A stretch of DNA of 64,000 nt, taken from positions 496,001 through 560,000 of the forward strand of contig NZ_CP115607.1 of the NCBI RefSeq assembly GCF_027797205.1, written 5' to 3'. A program made the position numbers and the translations under genes. The notes under the pieces are model-generated. The model saw only the letters and a program-made list of their open reading frames with translations. It ran no database searches and was not told the DNA's origin. Shown here one piece after another: positions 16,988 through 27,940 of the stretch (the first letter of the stretch is position 1; each line of letters begins with the position of its first letter). Origin of the DNA: Campylobacter sp. VBCF_01 NA2. GTDB lineage: Bacteria; Campylobacterota; Campylobacteria; Campylobacterales; Campylobacteraceae.

Positions 16988-17518
16988 ATGCAAAAAAAGG
17001 TAAAAATAGGAATTTTAACCATTAGCGACCGCGCTTCAAGCGGGGTTTATGAAGATTTGGGAGGCCCAGAGATAAAGCGCATAATGAGCGAGTGGATAGA
17101 GGGCGAGGTGGAATTTGACTACCGCATAATCGCCGATGAGCGCGCGCTAATCGAGGGTAGTTTGCGAGAAATGTGCGAGAGCGGGTGCGACGCTGTATTT
17201 ACCACAGGTGGCACAGGTCCAGCCCTACGCGATGTCACGCCAGAAGCTACCGAGGCAGTGTGCGAAAAAATGCTACCTGGTTTTGGCGAGTTAATGCGCG
17301 CTGTGAGTCTAAAATATGTCCCAACCGCCATTTTATCGAGGCAAACAGCTGGTATTTACAAAAACTCTCTTATCGTAAATTTGCCGGGTAATCCAAAGGC
17401 GATTTTGCAGTGTTTAGAGCCGATTTTCCCGGCGATTCCATACTGCATAGATTTAATCGGTGGCGCTTATATCGAGGTAAGCGATAAAATCACAGCCTTT
17501 CGCCCAAAAAAGAAGTAA
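16988..17518 (+). CDS. mog: Molybdopterin adenylyltransferase
   Basis: Adenylylates molybdopterin before molybdate insertion in molybdenum-cofactor synthesis. MoaB/Mog fold: IGILTISDRASSGVYED at the N-terminus, FTTGGTGPALRDVTPEAT (the TGGTG nucleotide-binding loop, about residue 75) and VNLPGNPKAI near the C-terminus. I chose ATG 16988, not the ATG at 16973 inside the preceding gene, because AGGAAAA sits just upstream. Translation overlap with the FtsH-like gene is avoided with this start. 176 residues is typical. Confidence 0.9.
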   Translation: MQKKVKIGILTISDRASSGVYEDLGGPEIKRIMSEWIEGEVEFDYRIIADERALIEGSLREMCESGCDAVFTTGGTGPALRDVTPEATEAVCEKMLPGFGELMRAVSLKYVPTAILSRQTAGIYKNSLIVNLPGNPKAILQCLEPIFPAIPYCIDLIGGAYIEVSDKITAFRPKKK

Positions 17519-17521
17519 AAA

Positions 17522-17839
17522 ATGCAAATTGAGAAAAACGATATTTTAAATTTTGCCAAATATTTTACCAAAATCGCCCACACAAGGGGGCGTTTGCGAA
17601 TTCGCGTAAGCCCCAAGATTAGGGAGATTAGTGGGGTTAGTGAGGCGGAATTAAAGGCGAAAATCGCTAGTATTAGCGGGATAAAAGAGTATAAATTTAA
17701 CCCGCTAATTGGCTCTTTGACGATTTTTTATGACAGCGAAATTTTTAAGCCCCAGCTGTGGGAGGAGTTTTTATCTGGGCAGATTTCGACTGAGTTAATT
17801 TCGCTTGTAAATTCTACGGCTGATGATATTTGCTCTTAA
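17522..17839 (+). CDS. HMA2-like small protein, possible ferrosome-cluster component
   Basis: 105 residues, no membrane segment. Shows the HMA2-type pattern: TRGRLRIRVSP near residue 21, then a ferredoxin-like beta-alpha-beta region ending YKFNPLIGSLTIFYD. No CxxC metal site is present, as usual for HMA2 domains. The same pattern recurs at the N-terminus of the P-type ATPase at 19096. It starts 3 bp after mog and is separated from the 18058-21556 genes by a hairpin, so it may be transcribed from the upstream operon or be the first cassette gene. The function is inferred only from context. Confidence 0.7.
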   Translation: MQIEKNDILNFAKYFTKIAHTRGRLRIRVSPKIREISGVSEAELKAKIASISGIKEYKFNPLIGSLTIFYDSEIFKPQLWEEFLSGQISTELISLVNSTADDICS

Positions 17840-17939
17840 AATTTTCATAATTAAATGAAAATCGTTTTTATAAATTCAGCTAATTTTATACAAAAATATT
17901 CTATTATTTCACACTAAAAATTTGATAAATTTATCGTTT

Positions 17940-17973
17940 AAAACGCCTTAAAATTTTGATTGTAAGGCGTTTT
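17940..17973 (+). terminator. Hairpin, likely bidirectional terminator
   Basis: An 11-bp perfect stem (AAAACGCCTTA / TAAGGCGTTTT) with a 12-nt loop, giving a T tract on both strands. It lies 100 bp after the HMA2-like gene and 85 bp before the next start. The same AAAACGCCT stem recurs after tgt. Confidence 0.6.
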
Positions 17974-18002
17974 GGCGTAAAATCAAATTTTACTTTTTCT
18001 AA

Positions 18003-18023
18003 TTATGATAGCAAAAATCATAA
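18003..18023 (+). promoter_or_regulatory. Inverted repeat overlapping a -10-like box, candidate operator
   Basis: TTATGAT and ATCATAA form a perfect 7-bp dyad around a 7-nt spacer (AGCAAAA), 35 bp before the ATG at 18058. The left arm contains TATGAT, a plausible -10. It does not match the classical 7-1-7 Fur box spacing, but an iron or metal regulator binding here is conceivable given the genes downstream. Confidence 0.4.
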
Positions 18024-18057
18024 GTATGTAAATTTTAAAATTTTAAAAGGAGAAATT

Positions 18058-18432
18058 ATGCCGATTAGATTTTTTTTAGGTTTAGTTTTTGGCGGGGCTA
18101 GTGTCTATGCACTCACAAATCGCAAAAAAATCGCACAAGGTCTTAGTGAGCTTGCCAAAAGTGAGGGCGCAAAAAAGCTAAAAGATAAGGTAAAAAGTGC
18201 GAGTGAGGGCGTCAAAACCACGCTAAATAAGGCAGGCGATGAGATTAGCGAGAAATTTAAAAACGCAAAAGGCGAGCCAGAAAAAACTGCTGGTGAGCCA
18301 AAAAAATCCGCAAACAAAAAAAGCAACGAAAAATCAGTCGAAAAACCAGCGAAAAAACCGCGGGCGAAAAAATCAACCACCCCTAAACCACGCGCCAAAC
18401 GCGCAGAGGGCGCGACTGAGACGCAAATTTAA
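18058..18432 (+). CDS. Short membrane-anchored protein with basic tail (YtxH/DUF5132-like)
   Basis: Start chosen at ATG 18058 because AAAAGGAGAAATT precedes it; the frame is open further upstream without a ribosome-binding site. The 124-residue product has one N-terminal hydrophobic helix (RFFLGLVFGGASVYALT), an amphipathic segment (GLSELAKSEGAKKLKDKVK), then a long Lys/Pro/Ala-rich tail (EKPAKKPRAKKS) resembling histone-like tails. This is the YtxH or DUF5132 pattern seen beside HMA2 and P-type-ATPase genes. First gene of a five-gene cassette ending at 21556. Could bind polyanions or act as a scaffold; unproven. Confidence 0.7.
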   Translation: MPIRFFLGLVFGGASVYALTNRKKIAQGLSELAKSEGAKKLKDKVKSASEGVKTTLNKAGDEISEKFKNAKGEPEKTAGEPKKSANKKSNEKSVEKPAKKPRAKKSTTPKPRAKRAEGATETQI

Positions 18433-18441
18433 GGTTAGGGT

Positions 18442-18741
18442 ATGAATACCAAACTAACTCTATCTCGCTCGCCAATCGATAATGCCCTAAGTGGCGCGCT
18501 GGCTGGGGCGATTGCTGGGGCTGCGAGCGAGATTGCAAATGTCAAAAAGGGCAAAAACAAAAAGCAGGCCATGCGCGACGGGCTAAATTCGGCGCTTCGT
18601 GGAGGTATCATCGCAGGTGGGGCGATTTATAGCGCGAATAAACTAGTCCAGGGCGAGTATTTGGGGGCGCTTGTGGGCGCAGTTTTGGCGACATGCGCGC
18701 TAGAAATGAGCGAAAATTTAATCACAAAGGAAGAAAAATGA
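18442..18741 (+). CDS. Glycine-zipper membrane protein, MamC/Mms13-like
   Basis: 99 residues with two glycine-zipper helices (ALSGALAGAIAGAASE, about residues 13-28; GGIIAGGAIYSA...YLGALVGAVLATCAL, about 53-91) around a basic loop (NVKKGKNKKQAMRDG). This two-helix GxxxG layout with a charged loop recalls the magnetosome protein MamC/Mms13, whose loop contacts the iron mineral. That comparison is from memory of the sequence pattern, not a search. Lies 9 bp after the previous gene; GGTTAGGG ribosome-binding region. Overlaps the next start by 4 bp (ATGA). Confidence 0.7.
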   Translation: MNTKLTLSRSPIDNALSGALAGAIAGAASEIANVKKGKNKKQAMRDGLNSALRGGIIAGGAIYSANKLVQGEYLGALVGAVLATCALEMSENLITKEEK

Positions 18742-19106
18742 GCAAAAAAAAGATTTCTAAAAAAGAGTTAAAACAAATTTTAAAATATTGCGAAAGTAGC
18801 GCAAATGGCGAGCTTGGCGAGCTATCAAAATGGATAAATAGCGCACTTGGTGGCAAAAAATCAAAAAGCCTTTCAAAATTTGCTGGGCTAAATCAATTAG
18901 GCAAAAGCAAATTTTTTAAGAAAAATTCATTTCTAAATGGCGCAATTTTGGGCGCTGCGGTCGTGTATTTTTTCACTAACGAAAATGCGCAAACAAACCT
19001 TTTTAAATTTATCGCAAAGGGCTCGGAGCTCTTTGAAATGGGGATTGAGGAGATGAAGGAGCGTTTTTTGGACGCAAAAGCGCAAATGAGCGAAGATGAA
19101 ATTTGA
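18738..19106 (+). CDS. Small protein with one membrane helix, cassette member
   Basis: 122 residues from the ATG at 18738, preceded by AAGGAAGAAAA; an upstream in-frame extension from 18693 lacks a ribosome-binding site and overlaps the previous gene. The product starts very basic (MSKKKISKKELKQILKYC), has one hydrophobic segment (FLNGAILGAAVVYFFT, about residues 70-85), then an acidic amphipathic C-terminus. No family recognised by me. Coupled by overlap to both neighbours, so it is very probably a working part of the same membrane system. Confidence 0.7.
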   Translation: MSKKKISKKELKQILKYCESSANGELGELSKWINSALGGKKSKSLSKFAGLNQLGKSKFFKKNSFLNGAILGAAVVYFFTNENAQTNLFKFIAKGSELFEMGIEEMKERFLDAKAQMSEDEI

Positions 19107-21259
19107 GATAAAACACGAGTGTGCGGGGCGAATCAGGCTTAAAATTTGCGCTTTTAAAAATTTAAATGAGGGCGAATTTTTAAAAGAAATTTCAAAATTC
19201 AGCGGCGTTAAAGAGTGCAGATTTAACGCTAAAATCGGCGCTTTAATTATAAATTATGACAAAAATTTTACTAGCTCAGCTTTCAAAAATACTGCCCGCG
19301 AAGGCGAGGGCGAGAGTGAGGGCTCCCGCAATAGCGCAAACTCTCGCAAGAGCGCAAATACTGGCACTCGCGACGAGTTGATAAAGCACCTAGCGAATTT
19401 AGATTTAGCCAAATTTAAGCGCGCCAAAAAGCGCGAACGCTCACATGCTCCTAGCAAAAACGCTTTGATTGTCTCAGCAGCTGCGCTTGGAGCGAATTTT
19501 TTCTTTCGAAATTCGGCGTTTGTGCGACTTTTTAGCTTGATTGCTTGTTTGCCGCTTCTTAAAGAGGGGGCAAAAGAGAGCCTAGCGCACGGACTAACTT
19601 CTAAAACGCTCGAAGCTTTGGCTGCGGGGATTTCCTTTGGCAGGGCCGATACTTTCGCGGCAAATAGCACAAATACAATGCTAGCCCTTGGCGAGTATAT
19701 GGAAGAAAGCACCGTTTATAAAAGCGATGATTTGATAAAAGAGCTAGCCAAACCTGATATTAGCGAGGCGTGGGTTGAGGTAGAGCAAAACGGCGAAAAA
19801 ATTGAGATGAAAATCCCAGCTAGCAAGCTTAAAACAGGCGATATCGTCGTGGTAAGATCTGGCGATATCATCGGCGTAGATGGCCATATTTTAAGCGGAG
19901 AAGCACTCATTAATCAATCCTCCATGACAGGCGAAGCCTTGCCAGCGCGCAAAAGCAGGGGCGATAGTGTGCTATCTGGCACGATTGTCGCAGAGGGCAA
20001 AATTCGAATTTGGGCCGAGAGCGTGGGCGATGAAACATCTGCGCACAGTATCAAAAAATACATCGCAAACGCACTCAAAGAGCGCTCGCAAATCGGCGCG
20101 CGTGCGATGAGGCTGGGCGATAAGCTAGTGCCTATTACCTTTGGGCTAGCTGGGGTTTCGTATCTGATAAATCGAAATTTCACTAGCGTTGCCTCTGTTT
20201 TGCAGGCTGATTATTCCTGTGCGCTCAAACTCCCAACGCCAGTTGCCTTTAAATCGAGTATTTCAAAGGCTGGCAAGGCTGGAATTCTCATAAAAGGGGC
20301 GAAAGCCTTAGAGAGCCTTGGAGCTAGCGATACCTTTGTCTTCGATAAAACAGGCACGCTCACACACGGGAATTTAGAGGTCGTAAAAATCATATCCTTT
20401 GATAAAAATTTCAGCGATAAAGACATTTTAAATTTGACAGCGAGCGCGGAGGAGCACTATTTTCACCCAGTCGCCCAGGCTATCGTAGAAGCAGCCAAAA
20501 AGCGTGGATTTATCCATGTCAGCCACGATGAGGTCGAATTTGTCGTAGCGCACGGGGTGAAGACAAACATAGAGGGCAAAATTTTAATAATCGGTTCGAA
20601 GCATTTTTTACAAGATGATGAGATGATAGATTTCGCGCCGTTTAAAAAACGGATTGAAAATTTAGAAAATCGCGGTCTTTCGCTACTTTTCATCGCATTT
20701 GACGGCAAACTTTTGGGCGTGATTGGACTGCGTGATAGGCTTCGCGATAATGCTAAATTTGTGATTTCCCAGCTTCGCAAAATAGGGGTCAAACAAATCA
20801 TAATGCTAAGTGGCGATGTGAAGCAAAAAGCCGATGAAGTGGCGCGCGAGTTGGGGCTTGACGCGGCGTATGGGGAGCTTTTGCCGACGCAAAAAACCGA
20901 GATTATCAAGGATCTGCAATCGCGCGGGCATAAGGTTACATTTATCGGAGACGGCATAAACGACGCTCCTAGCCTAATGGCGGCAGATGTGGGGATAGGT
21001 ATGCCTAGCTCTGCGCACATCGCAAAGGCGAGCGCGCAAATTTTGCTTTTGAAAAACGATATCGAGGGCGTGGCGAAAATCAAAGCCGCAGCAGATGATA
21101 CACTAAGGCTGATTAGGCGGAATTTTAACGCCACCGTTGGGGTAAATTCGGTGATTTTGCTTTTGGCTACGCTTGGGATTTTAAGCCCGATATCCACGGC
21201 AATTTTGCATAATGGCACGACGATTGCTCTGCTTTTAAATTCGATAAAAGGGGCTAAAT

Positions 21260-21270
<11 letters not shown>
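19096..21270 (+). CDS. P1B-type metal ATPase with HMA2 domain, FezB/P1B-6-like
   Basis: 724 residues. N-terminal HMA2 domain without CxxC (CAGRIRLKI...FNAKIGALIINYD, residues 1-55), a basic linker, then the P1B core: actuator TGE (SSMTGEALP, about 277), phosphorylation site DKTGT (about 417), nucleotide-domain HP dipeptide (HYFHPVAQAIV), and hinge GDGINDAPS. The membrane metal motif is Y-S-C-A-L-K-L (about 371-377) instead of CPC, and a late helix carries HNGTTIALLLNS. The SCA motif plus HMA2 fits the P1B-6 group, whose FezB members load iron into ferrosomes. Metal specificity is not provable from sequence. Overlaps both neighbours. Confidence 0.88.
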
Positions 21271-22708
<1,438 letters not shown>

Positions 22709-22726
<18 letters not shown>

Positions 22727-23605
22727 CAGCAAAAACGAAAGTATATAAAGTGGCGCGATAACAGCGCAGATTGCGACATGCTGCCACCAAATCAAATCAG
22801 GGTCAATAAAGCCAAAAAATCTGTTTAGCACATTTGCGCTAAATACAGCCACGAAATCCACAATCAGGGCTAAAATAAAGAGTTTGACCCCTGTTTTTTT
22901 GCTAAGATAAAAAAATGCCTTGGCTTTGTAAAAATATTCGCAAAACCCCAGCACGCCAAGCACGCACAGCACGCCAAGGCCGTATTTTTGTAGCCCAAAG
23001 AAATTATTCATTTCTGCAAGTGCGACAATCAAAGTTAGGATAAAAAATAGATTAAATGAGTTGATTTGGCGTTTGGCGTATAGATCGTGCGTGGCGACTG
23101 CAAGGCCGTTAAACGCCAAATTTAGCGGTATTAAATACGCAAGTAACCAGATAAAAACTATGGCTAACTCTACGCAAATCCCAAGTGAAGCTGAATTTAC
23201 AAAGCCCAAATTTGCGCTATTAGCGAGCAAAAATGAGATTATTTCGCCTTTGAAAAACATTAATCCCCCAGCCAAAATCAGTGGCAAAATGCACGAGAGA
23301 ATTCCGTGTTTGCGTATGAAATTTGAATAAATTTTGCTCTCTAAATTTTCGTTTTGTTTAGGCTCGATTTCGACGAATTCGAAATTTACCTCTTTTTTGA
23401 GAAACGAAGTCTCGTCCTGTGGCTCTGGGCTTACGCCGTCTTTTATGTATTTGATAAAAACTGCTTTATTTTTTTCAGCGATGAAGCTTACAAAATCGCC
23501 GATTTTTAAATTTTCGTCGTGGAAATCAAAGGTAGAGTAGCTGTATCTTTTGCCGTCGTCGCCTAAGATTACAGATTTGTTTAGAATTTGTCCTGCAAGT
23601 TTCAT
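22709..23605 (-). CDS. Membrane protein, Cj1011-like
   Basis: Start chosen at ATG 23605 (GGGG seven bases before it) rather than the further in-frame codon at 23632. About 298 residues. A soluble N-terminal 105 residues (small beta-type domain, GDDGKRYSYSTFDF...IGDFVSFIAEKNKAVFIK) is followed by about six membrane helices (residues 100-298). Position after tgt on the opposite strand matches a conserved Campylobacter gene of unknown function as I recall. No catalytic motif visible. Confidence 0.65.
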
Positions 23606-23670
23606 AAAAACCCCGTGAAAGTGAAATTTCACGGAATTTTATAAATTTAAAGTAAATAAATATTTAAAAT

Positions 23671-25494
23671 TTATTCTACGGTTACACTTTTTGCCAAATT
23701 TCGTGGCATATCCACATCGTTGCCAAGGCGCACAGAAATTTCAAGGGCTAGAAGTTGCAAGATTATCATCATTTCGAAAAATTCAGCCATTGGGCTGGTT
23801 TGGTCGCTGGTTTTGATAAAATCATCTGCTAGGTCAAATTCCTTTGGGCTAATCGCTAAAATATATGAATCCCTAGCGGCAAGTTCTTCGACATTGCTTT
23901 TGGTTTTCTCATACAGCAGGGATTGTGGCATTAGCGCGATTGTGAAAAGATGCCCGTCTGCTAGCGCGATTGGGCCGTGTTTCATCTCGCCGCTTGGGTA
24001 TCCTTCGGCGTGAAGATATGAAATTTCTTTTAGTTTGAGTGCGCCTTCAAGTGCAAGCGGATAGAAAATATCCCGCCCGATAAAGAAAAATCCATGTCCG
24101 TGCAAATAGTGCTTGCTAAGGCGGTAAATTCGCTCTTGCAGGCGCGGATTTATTTTTAAAATTTGCGGAATTTTAAGCATTGTTGAAATTTGCTCGTTTT
24201 GCTCATTTTCGCTGATAGTTTTGCGCAACCTTGCAGCATAGACGCTTAGCATCCATAGCACCATGACCTGCGTAGCAAAGGCTTTTGTGCTTGCTACGCC
24301 CTTTTCGATACCGGCGCGAGTTAGGATTACACTGCCTGCTAAGCGCACGATTGAGCTGTTATCGACATTGCAGATTGCTAGGGTTTTTAAACCTGCTTCT
24401 TTGGCGATTTTTAGGGCTTCTAGGGTGTCAGCTGTCTCGCCACTTTGGCTGATTACGATAAAAAGCGCATTTGGGTTTAAAAACGGCTCTTTGTAGCGAA
24501 ATTCGCTAGCGATTTCGATTTTGGTGCGAATTTTGGCAACTCTTTCGAAAAGATACGCGCTAACTAGCGCGGCATGGTAGCTCGTGCCACACGCACAAAT
24601 CATAATTTCATCTACACCCTTAAACAAATCAGGCGAAATTTCATCAAATTTAATATCCCCAGCCTTTATCACACGCCCCATCATGGTCTCTGTGATGACT
24701 TGGGATTGCTCGTAAATCTCTTTTTCCATGAAAAATCTATAACCCTCTTTTTGCGCGTAGCCTTTGTCTTTTGGAAGTTCGCCGTAGTTTGGAGAGATTT
24801 TTTTGCCGTTTTGATATACACTGATTTCATCGCTATTAGCCACGCCATACACGCCGTCATCTAGGTAGGTAACCTTGCTAGCTAGTCCGATTAATGGCGC
24901 GTCTGATGAGCTAAACAAAACTTCACCACTCTCGCCAAATCCCACGATTAGTGGGGCTGCGTTTTTGGCGAAAAATACCTTCCCTGGTGCTGCTTTTGTG
25001 ATTAAAAGTGTCGCATAAGCCCCATGCAAGCGCGCAATCGTAGCCTCGTAAGCCTTAAACGCGTCGGCGTGAATTTTATAGTATTTTTCAAACAAATGCA
25101 CGATGACCTCAGTGTCTGTTTGGCTTAAAAACACCACGCCCTCGCTGCTAAGCTCATCTTTTAGCTCTTGGTAATTCTCAATAATTCCATTATGCACCAC
25201 AAAACTAAATTCGCCAAAATGCGGGTGAGCGTTTAGCTCGGTCGGTTTGCCGTGCGTCGCCCACCTAGTATGCCCGATCGACACGCCAAAACACTCGCTG
25301 CTAAAATCAGCCATTTTTTCATCTAAATTTTTAAGTTTTCCCACAGCCTTAAAATATGTAATATTCGCGTTTTCCATGCCCTCCATAATAGCGATTCCAG
25401 CGCTATCATAGCCTCTGTATTCAAGCTCTCTTAGACCATTTAGGACGATATTTTTTTTCTCTTTATTTCCGATATATCCTACGATTCCGCACAT
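23671..25494 (-). CDS. glmS: Glutamine-fructose-6-phosphate aminotransferase (isomerizing)
   Basis: Makes glucosamine-6-phosphate for peptidoglycan and LOS. N-terminal Ntn glutaminase with catalytic Cys2 (MCGIVGYIG), GHTRWATHG and NGIIENY; two SIS sugar-isomerase domains (CGTSYHAAL, SQSGETADT; second SIS with EGALKLKEISYLHAEG); C-terminus DMPRNLAKSVTVE. 607 residues is standard. No glmS ribozyme-like leader: only 35 bp separate the -10 from the start. Divergent from mqnE. Confidence 0.97.
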   Translation of the reverse strand: MCGIVGYIGNKEKKNIVLNGLRELEYRGYDSAGIAIMEGMENANITYFKAVGKLKNLDEKMADFSSECFGVSIGHTRWATHGKPTELNAHPHFGEFSFVVHNGIIENYQELKDELSSEGVVFLSQTDTEVIVHLFEKYYKIHADAFKAYEATIARLHGAYATLLITKAAPGKVFFAKNAAPLIVGFGESGEVLFSSSDAPLIGLASKVTYLDDGVYGVANSDEISVYQNGKKISPNYGELPKDKGYAQKEGYRFFMEKEIYEQSQVITETMMGRVIKAGDIKFDEISPDLFKGVDEIMICACGTSYHAALVSAYLFERVAKIRTKIEIASEFRYKEPFLNPNALFIVISQSGETADTLEALKIAKEAGLKTLAICNVDNSSIVRLAGSVILTRAGIEKGVASTKAFATQVMVLWMLSVYAARLRKTISENEQNEQISTMLKIPQILKINPRLQERIYRLSKHYLHGHGFFFIGRDIFYPLALEGALKLKEISYLHAEGYPSGEMKHGPIALADGHLFTIALMPQSLLYEKTKSNVEELAARDSYILAISPKEFDLADDFIKTSDQTSPMAEFFEMMIILQLLALEISVRLGNDVDMPRNLAKSVTVE

Positions 25495-25529
25495 TTTTAA
25501 ATTTTATTCCTTTCAGCAAAATTCGCAAA

Positions 25530-25535
25530 ATTATA
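25530..25535 (-). promoter_or_regulatory. -10 box (TATAAT) for glmS
   Basis: TATAAT on the minus strand 35 bp upstream of the glmS ATG. The ribosome-binding site AAAGGAATA lies between them. Confidence 0.55.
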
Positions 25536-25597
25536 GTAATTTTTCGTAAATCGTTAGAAAATTTTTAAAAAATTAGCTAGATTAAATTTTAAAACTA

Positions 25598-25603
25598 TAT
25601 AAT
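25598..25603 (+). promoter_or_regulatory. -10 box (TATAAT) for mqnE
   Basis: CTATATAATTA lies 26 bp before the mqnE ATG, in the divergent AT-rich spacer with glmS. Confidence 0.55.
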
Positions 25604-25628
25604 TACGATTTAAATTTTAGGAAGTTTT

Positions 25629-26717
25629 ATGGAAATATTAAAAAAATTAGAAAATAATGAAAGATTAAATTTCGATGAAGCGACCAAATTGTGGGACTTA
25701 GACCTTTTCGACCTAGCTAAATTTGCAAATTTGATTAGAGAGCAAAAAAACGGCAAAAAGGTGTTTTTCAACTCAAATCGTCATATAAATCCTTCAAATT
25801 TGTGCGCTGATACCTGTAAATTTTGCGCTTTTTCGGCTCATCGCAAAAACGAGAAGCAATCTTACACAATGAGCAAAGATGAAATTTTGGGCATAGTGGC
25901 TGATACTGTGGAGAGAGGCACCAAAGAGGTGCATATCGTAAGTTCGCATAATCCAAATTTAAAGCCCGAGTGGTTTTTTGATTTATTTAGCTCGATAAAA
26001 GCCAAATTTCCAAATTTGCATATCAAAGCAATGACCGCAGCCGAGGTGGATTTTTTCAAGCGAAAATGGAAAATGCCTTACGAAGAAACGCTAAAAAATA
26101 TGATTGCTAGTGGCGTAGATAGCATGCCTGGTGGCGGTGCTGAGATATTTGATGAGGGCGTGAGGGAGCAGATTTGCAAAGGAAAGGTAAGCTCAGCAAA
26201 CTGGCTAGAAATTCATAAAATTTGGCATAAAATGGGTCGCCAAAGTAATGCTACTATGCTTTTTGGCCATATCGAAAATTTCGCTCACCGCACAGATCAT
26301 ATTTTGCGAATTCGAGGTCTTCAAGATGAAGCTCTTAAAAACGGCAACGGCGGTGGATTTAACGCGTTTATCCCGCTTGTGTATCAAAGAGAAAATAACT
26401 ATTTGCAGACGCCTAAGGCTATGGGTTCGGCTGAGGTTTTAAAAACAATCGCAATCGCTCGAATTTTGCTGGATAATGTCGCGCATATCAAGGCGTATTG
26501 GGCGACTTCGACGCTAAATTTAGCCTTAGTGGCGCAAGAATTTGGCGCAGATGATATCGACGGCACGATTGAGAACGAAAGTATCCAAAGCAGCGCAGGT
26601 GCGCAGAGCAAAAAGGGTGTGAATAAAAAAGATTTTATCGATTTAATTCAAACTGCCGGGTTAATCCCAGTCGAGCGCGATAGTTTGTATAACGAACTTC
26701 AAATTTATGCGAGTTAA
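25629..26717 (+). CDS. mqnE: Aminofutalosine synthase
   Basis: Radical-SAM enzyme of the futalosine menaquinone pathway, joining the MqnA product to adenosine to give 6-amino-6-deoxyfutalosine. The radical-SAM cysteines are CADTCKFCAF at about residue 58. HIVSSHNPNLKPEW, DSMPGGGAEIFDEGVR and GHIENFAHRTDHI follow, as in MqnE. 362 residues is normal. With the UbiD-type decarboxylase at 35773 this supports the futalosine route, the only menaquinone pathway known in Campylobacter. First gene of a run reaching to the MFS transporter region. Confidence 0.93.
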   Translation: MEILKKLENNERLNFDEATKLWDLDLFDLAKFANLIREQKNGKKVFFNSNRHINPSNLCADTCKFCAFSAHRKNEKQSYTMSKDEILGIVADTVERGTKEVHIVSSHNPNLKPEWFFDLFSSIKAKFPNLHIKAMTAAEVDFFKRKWKMPYEETLKNMIASGVDSMPGGGAEIFDEGVREQICKGKVSSANWLEIHKIWHKMGRQSNATMLFGHIENFAHRTDHILRIRGLQDEALKNGNGGGFNAFIPLVYQRENNYLQTPKAMGSAEVLKTIAIARILLDNVAHIKAYWATSTLNLALVAQEFGADDIDGTIENESIQSSAGAQSKKGVNKKDFIDLIQTAGLIPVERDSLYNELQIYAS

Positions 26718-26719
26718 AA

Positions 26720-27940
26720 ATGGAAATTTTACTAAGTAGCCTGAATTTATATATCATCGGTATCGGTGTTATACTTTTTATCAGTGTTTATGCTAGTAAA
26801 ATTTCAGAAAAAATCGGGCTTCCGCTTCTGCTTGTGTTTTTGGGTTTTGGTATGCTACTTGGTAGTGAAGGCATTGTGGGCATCGAATTTGACAATCCGC
26901 ATTTGGCACAAGCTGTGGGGACAATCGCCCTTGTTTTCATACTTTATAGTGGCGGATTAAATACCAAATTTGAACACATTAAAAGCGTTATGGTAAGCGG
27001 GGTTTTGCTTGCGACCATTGGTGTTTTGCTGACTGCTTTGATAATGGCGGTTTTTATACATTTGGTTTTGGGTTTTGCGCCACTTCACGCACTTTTACTT
27101 GGCTCGATTATATCTTCGACAGACGCTGCGGCTGTGTTTATGATTTTGCGAAGCCAAAAAATCAAGCTCAAAAATGGCTTAAATGAACTTTTGGAGCTAG
27201 AAAGCGGTAGCAACGACCCTATGGCGATTTTTTTGACAATCGCTATTTTAAATTTGATAGTTTTAGCCCAAGATACAACGATAGAAAAAATGCTAATGCA
27301 CTTTTTCTTGCAGTTTGCAGTGGGCGGAGTTTTGGGCATTGCGTTTGGGTATTTGTTCCCTAGAATTTGCATAAATTTACGCCTTATGCAAACAGGACTT
27401 TACCCGCTAATTAGCATTGCGTGGCTACTTATAATGTTTGGGCTAAGCTCGCATTTGGGCGGTAATGGATATTTAAGCGTCTATATGGCTGGGGTTTTGG
27501 CGAACAAATACGCATTTCCAAACAAAGAAAATATCATAGCATTTCACGAAGTGATTGCGTGGATGATGCAAATCGTCGTATTTTTGACCCTTGGGCTTTT
27601 GGTTTTTCCATCAGACCTGCCTCAAATCGCGCACAATGCGATTATTTTGTCGCTGGTTTTGATTTTTATAGCTAGGCCAGCTAGCGTTTTTATATCACTT
27701 ATCAAAAGCAAATATTCCAAATTTGAAAAATTTTATATTTCGTGGGTAGGGCTAAGGGGTGCAGTTCCTATCATACTTGCGACATATCCTTATGTTTATC
27801 ATTTAGAGGAATCTCATATTATTTTTAATATCGTTTTCTTTATGGTTTTAATCTCGGTTTTAATCCAAGGAACGACTATAAATTTTGCAGCAAAAAAACT
27901 AAATATCACTGAAAAGGACGGCGATGACTTCGTTATTTAA
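26720..27940 (+). CDS. CPA1-type Na+(K+)/H+ antiporter
   Basis: 406 residues with about 12 hydrophobic helices. Family motifs: SSTDAAAVFMIL (about residue 131) and ELESGSNDPMAIFLTIAIL (about 158), the aspartates that bind the cation in NhaP/NHE-type exchangers, and a late WVGLRGAVPIILATYPY. It ends shortly after the last helix, without the cytoplasmic TrkA-C and CorC parts of full CvrA/NhaP2, so it is the short form. Starts 3 bp after mqnE and overlaps the next gene by 17 bp. Confidence 0.85.
   Translation: MEILLSSLNLYIIGIGVILFISVYASKISEKIGLPLLLVFLGFGMLLGSEGIVGIEFDNPHLAQAVGTIALVFILYSGGLNTKFEHIKSVMVSGVLLATIGVLLTALIMAVFIHLVLGFAPLHALLLGSIISSTDAAAVFMILRSQKIKLKNGLNELLELESGSNDPMAIFLTIAILNLIVLAQDTTIEKMLMHFFLQFAVGGVLGIAFGYLFPRICINLRLMQTGLYPLISIAWLLIMFGLSSHLGGNGYLSVYMAGVLANKYAFPNKENIIAFHEVIAWMMQIVVFLTLGLLVFPSDLPQIAHNAIILSLVLIFIARPASVFISLIKSKYSKFEKFYISWVGLRGAVPIILATYPYVYHLEESHIIFNIVFFMVLISVLIQGTTINFAAKKLNITEKDGDDFVI

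Noticed and set aside
17956-18057. N-terminal extension of the small basic-tailed protein
   Set aside because: Covers the hairpin and the putative promoter region; the ATG at 18058 has the only good ribosome-binding site.
25495-25530. glmS ribozyme
   Set aside because: The spacer between the -10 and the glmS start is far too short to hold one.
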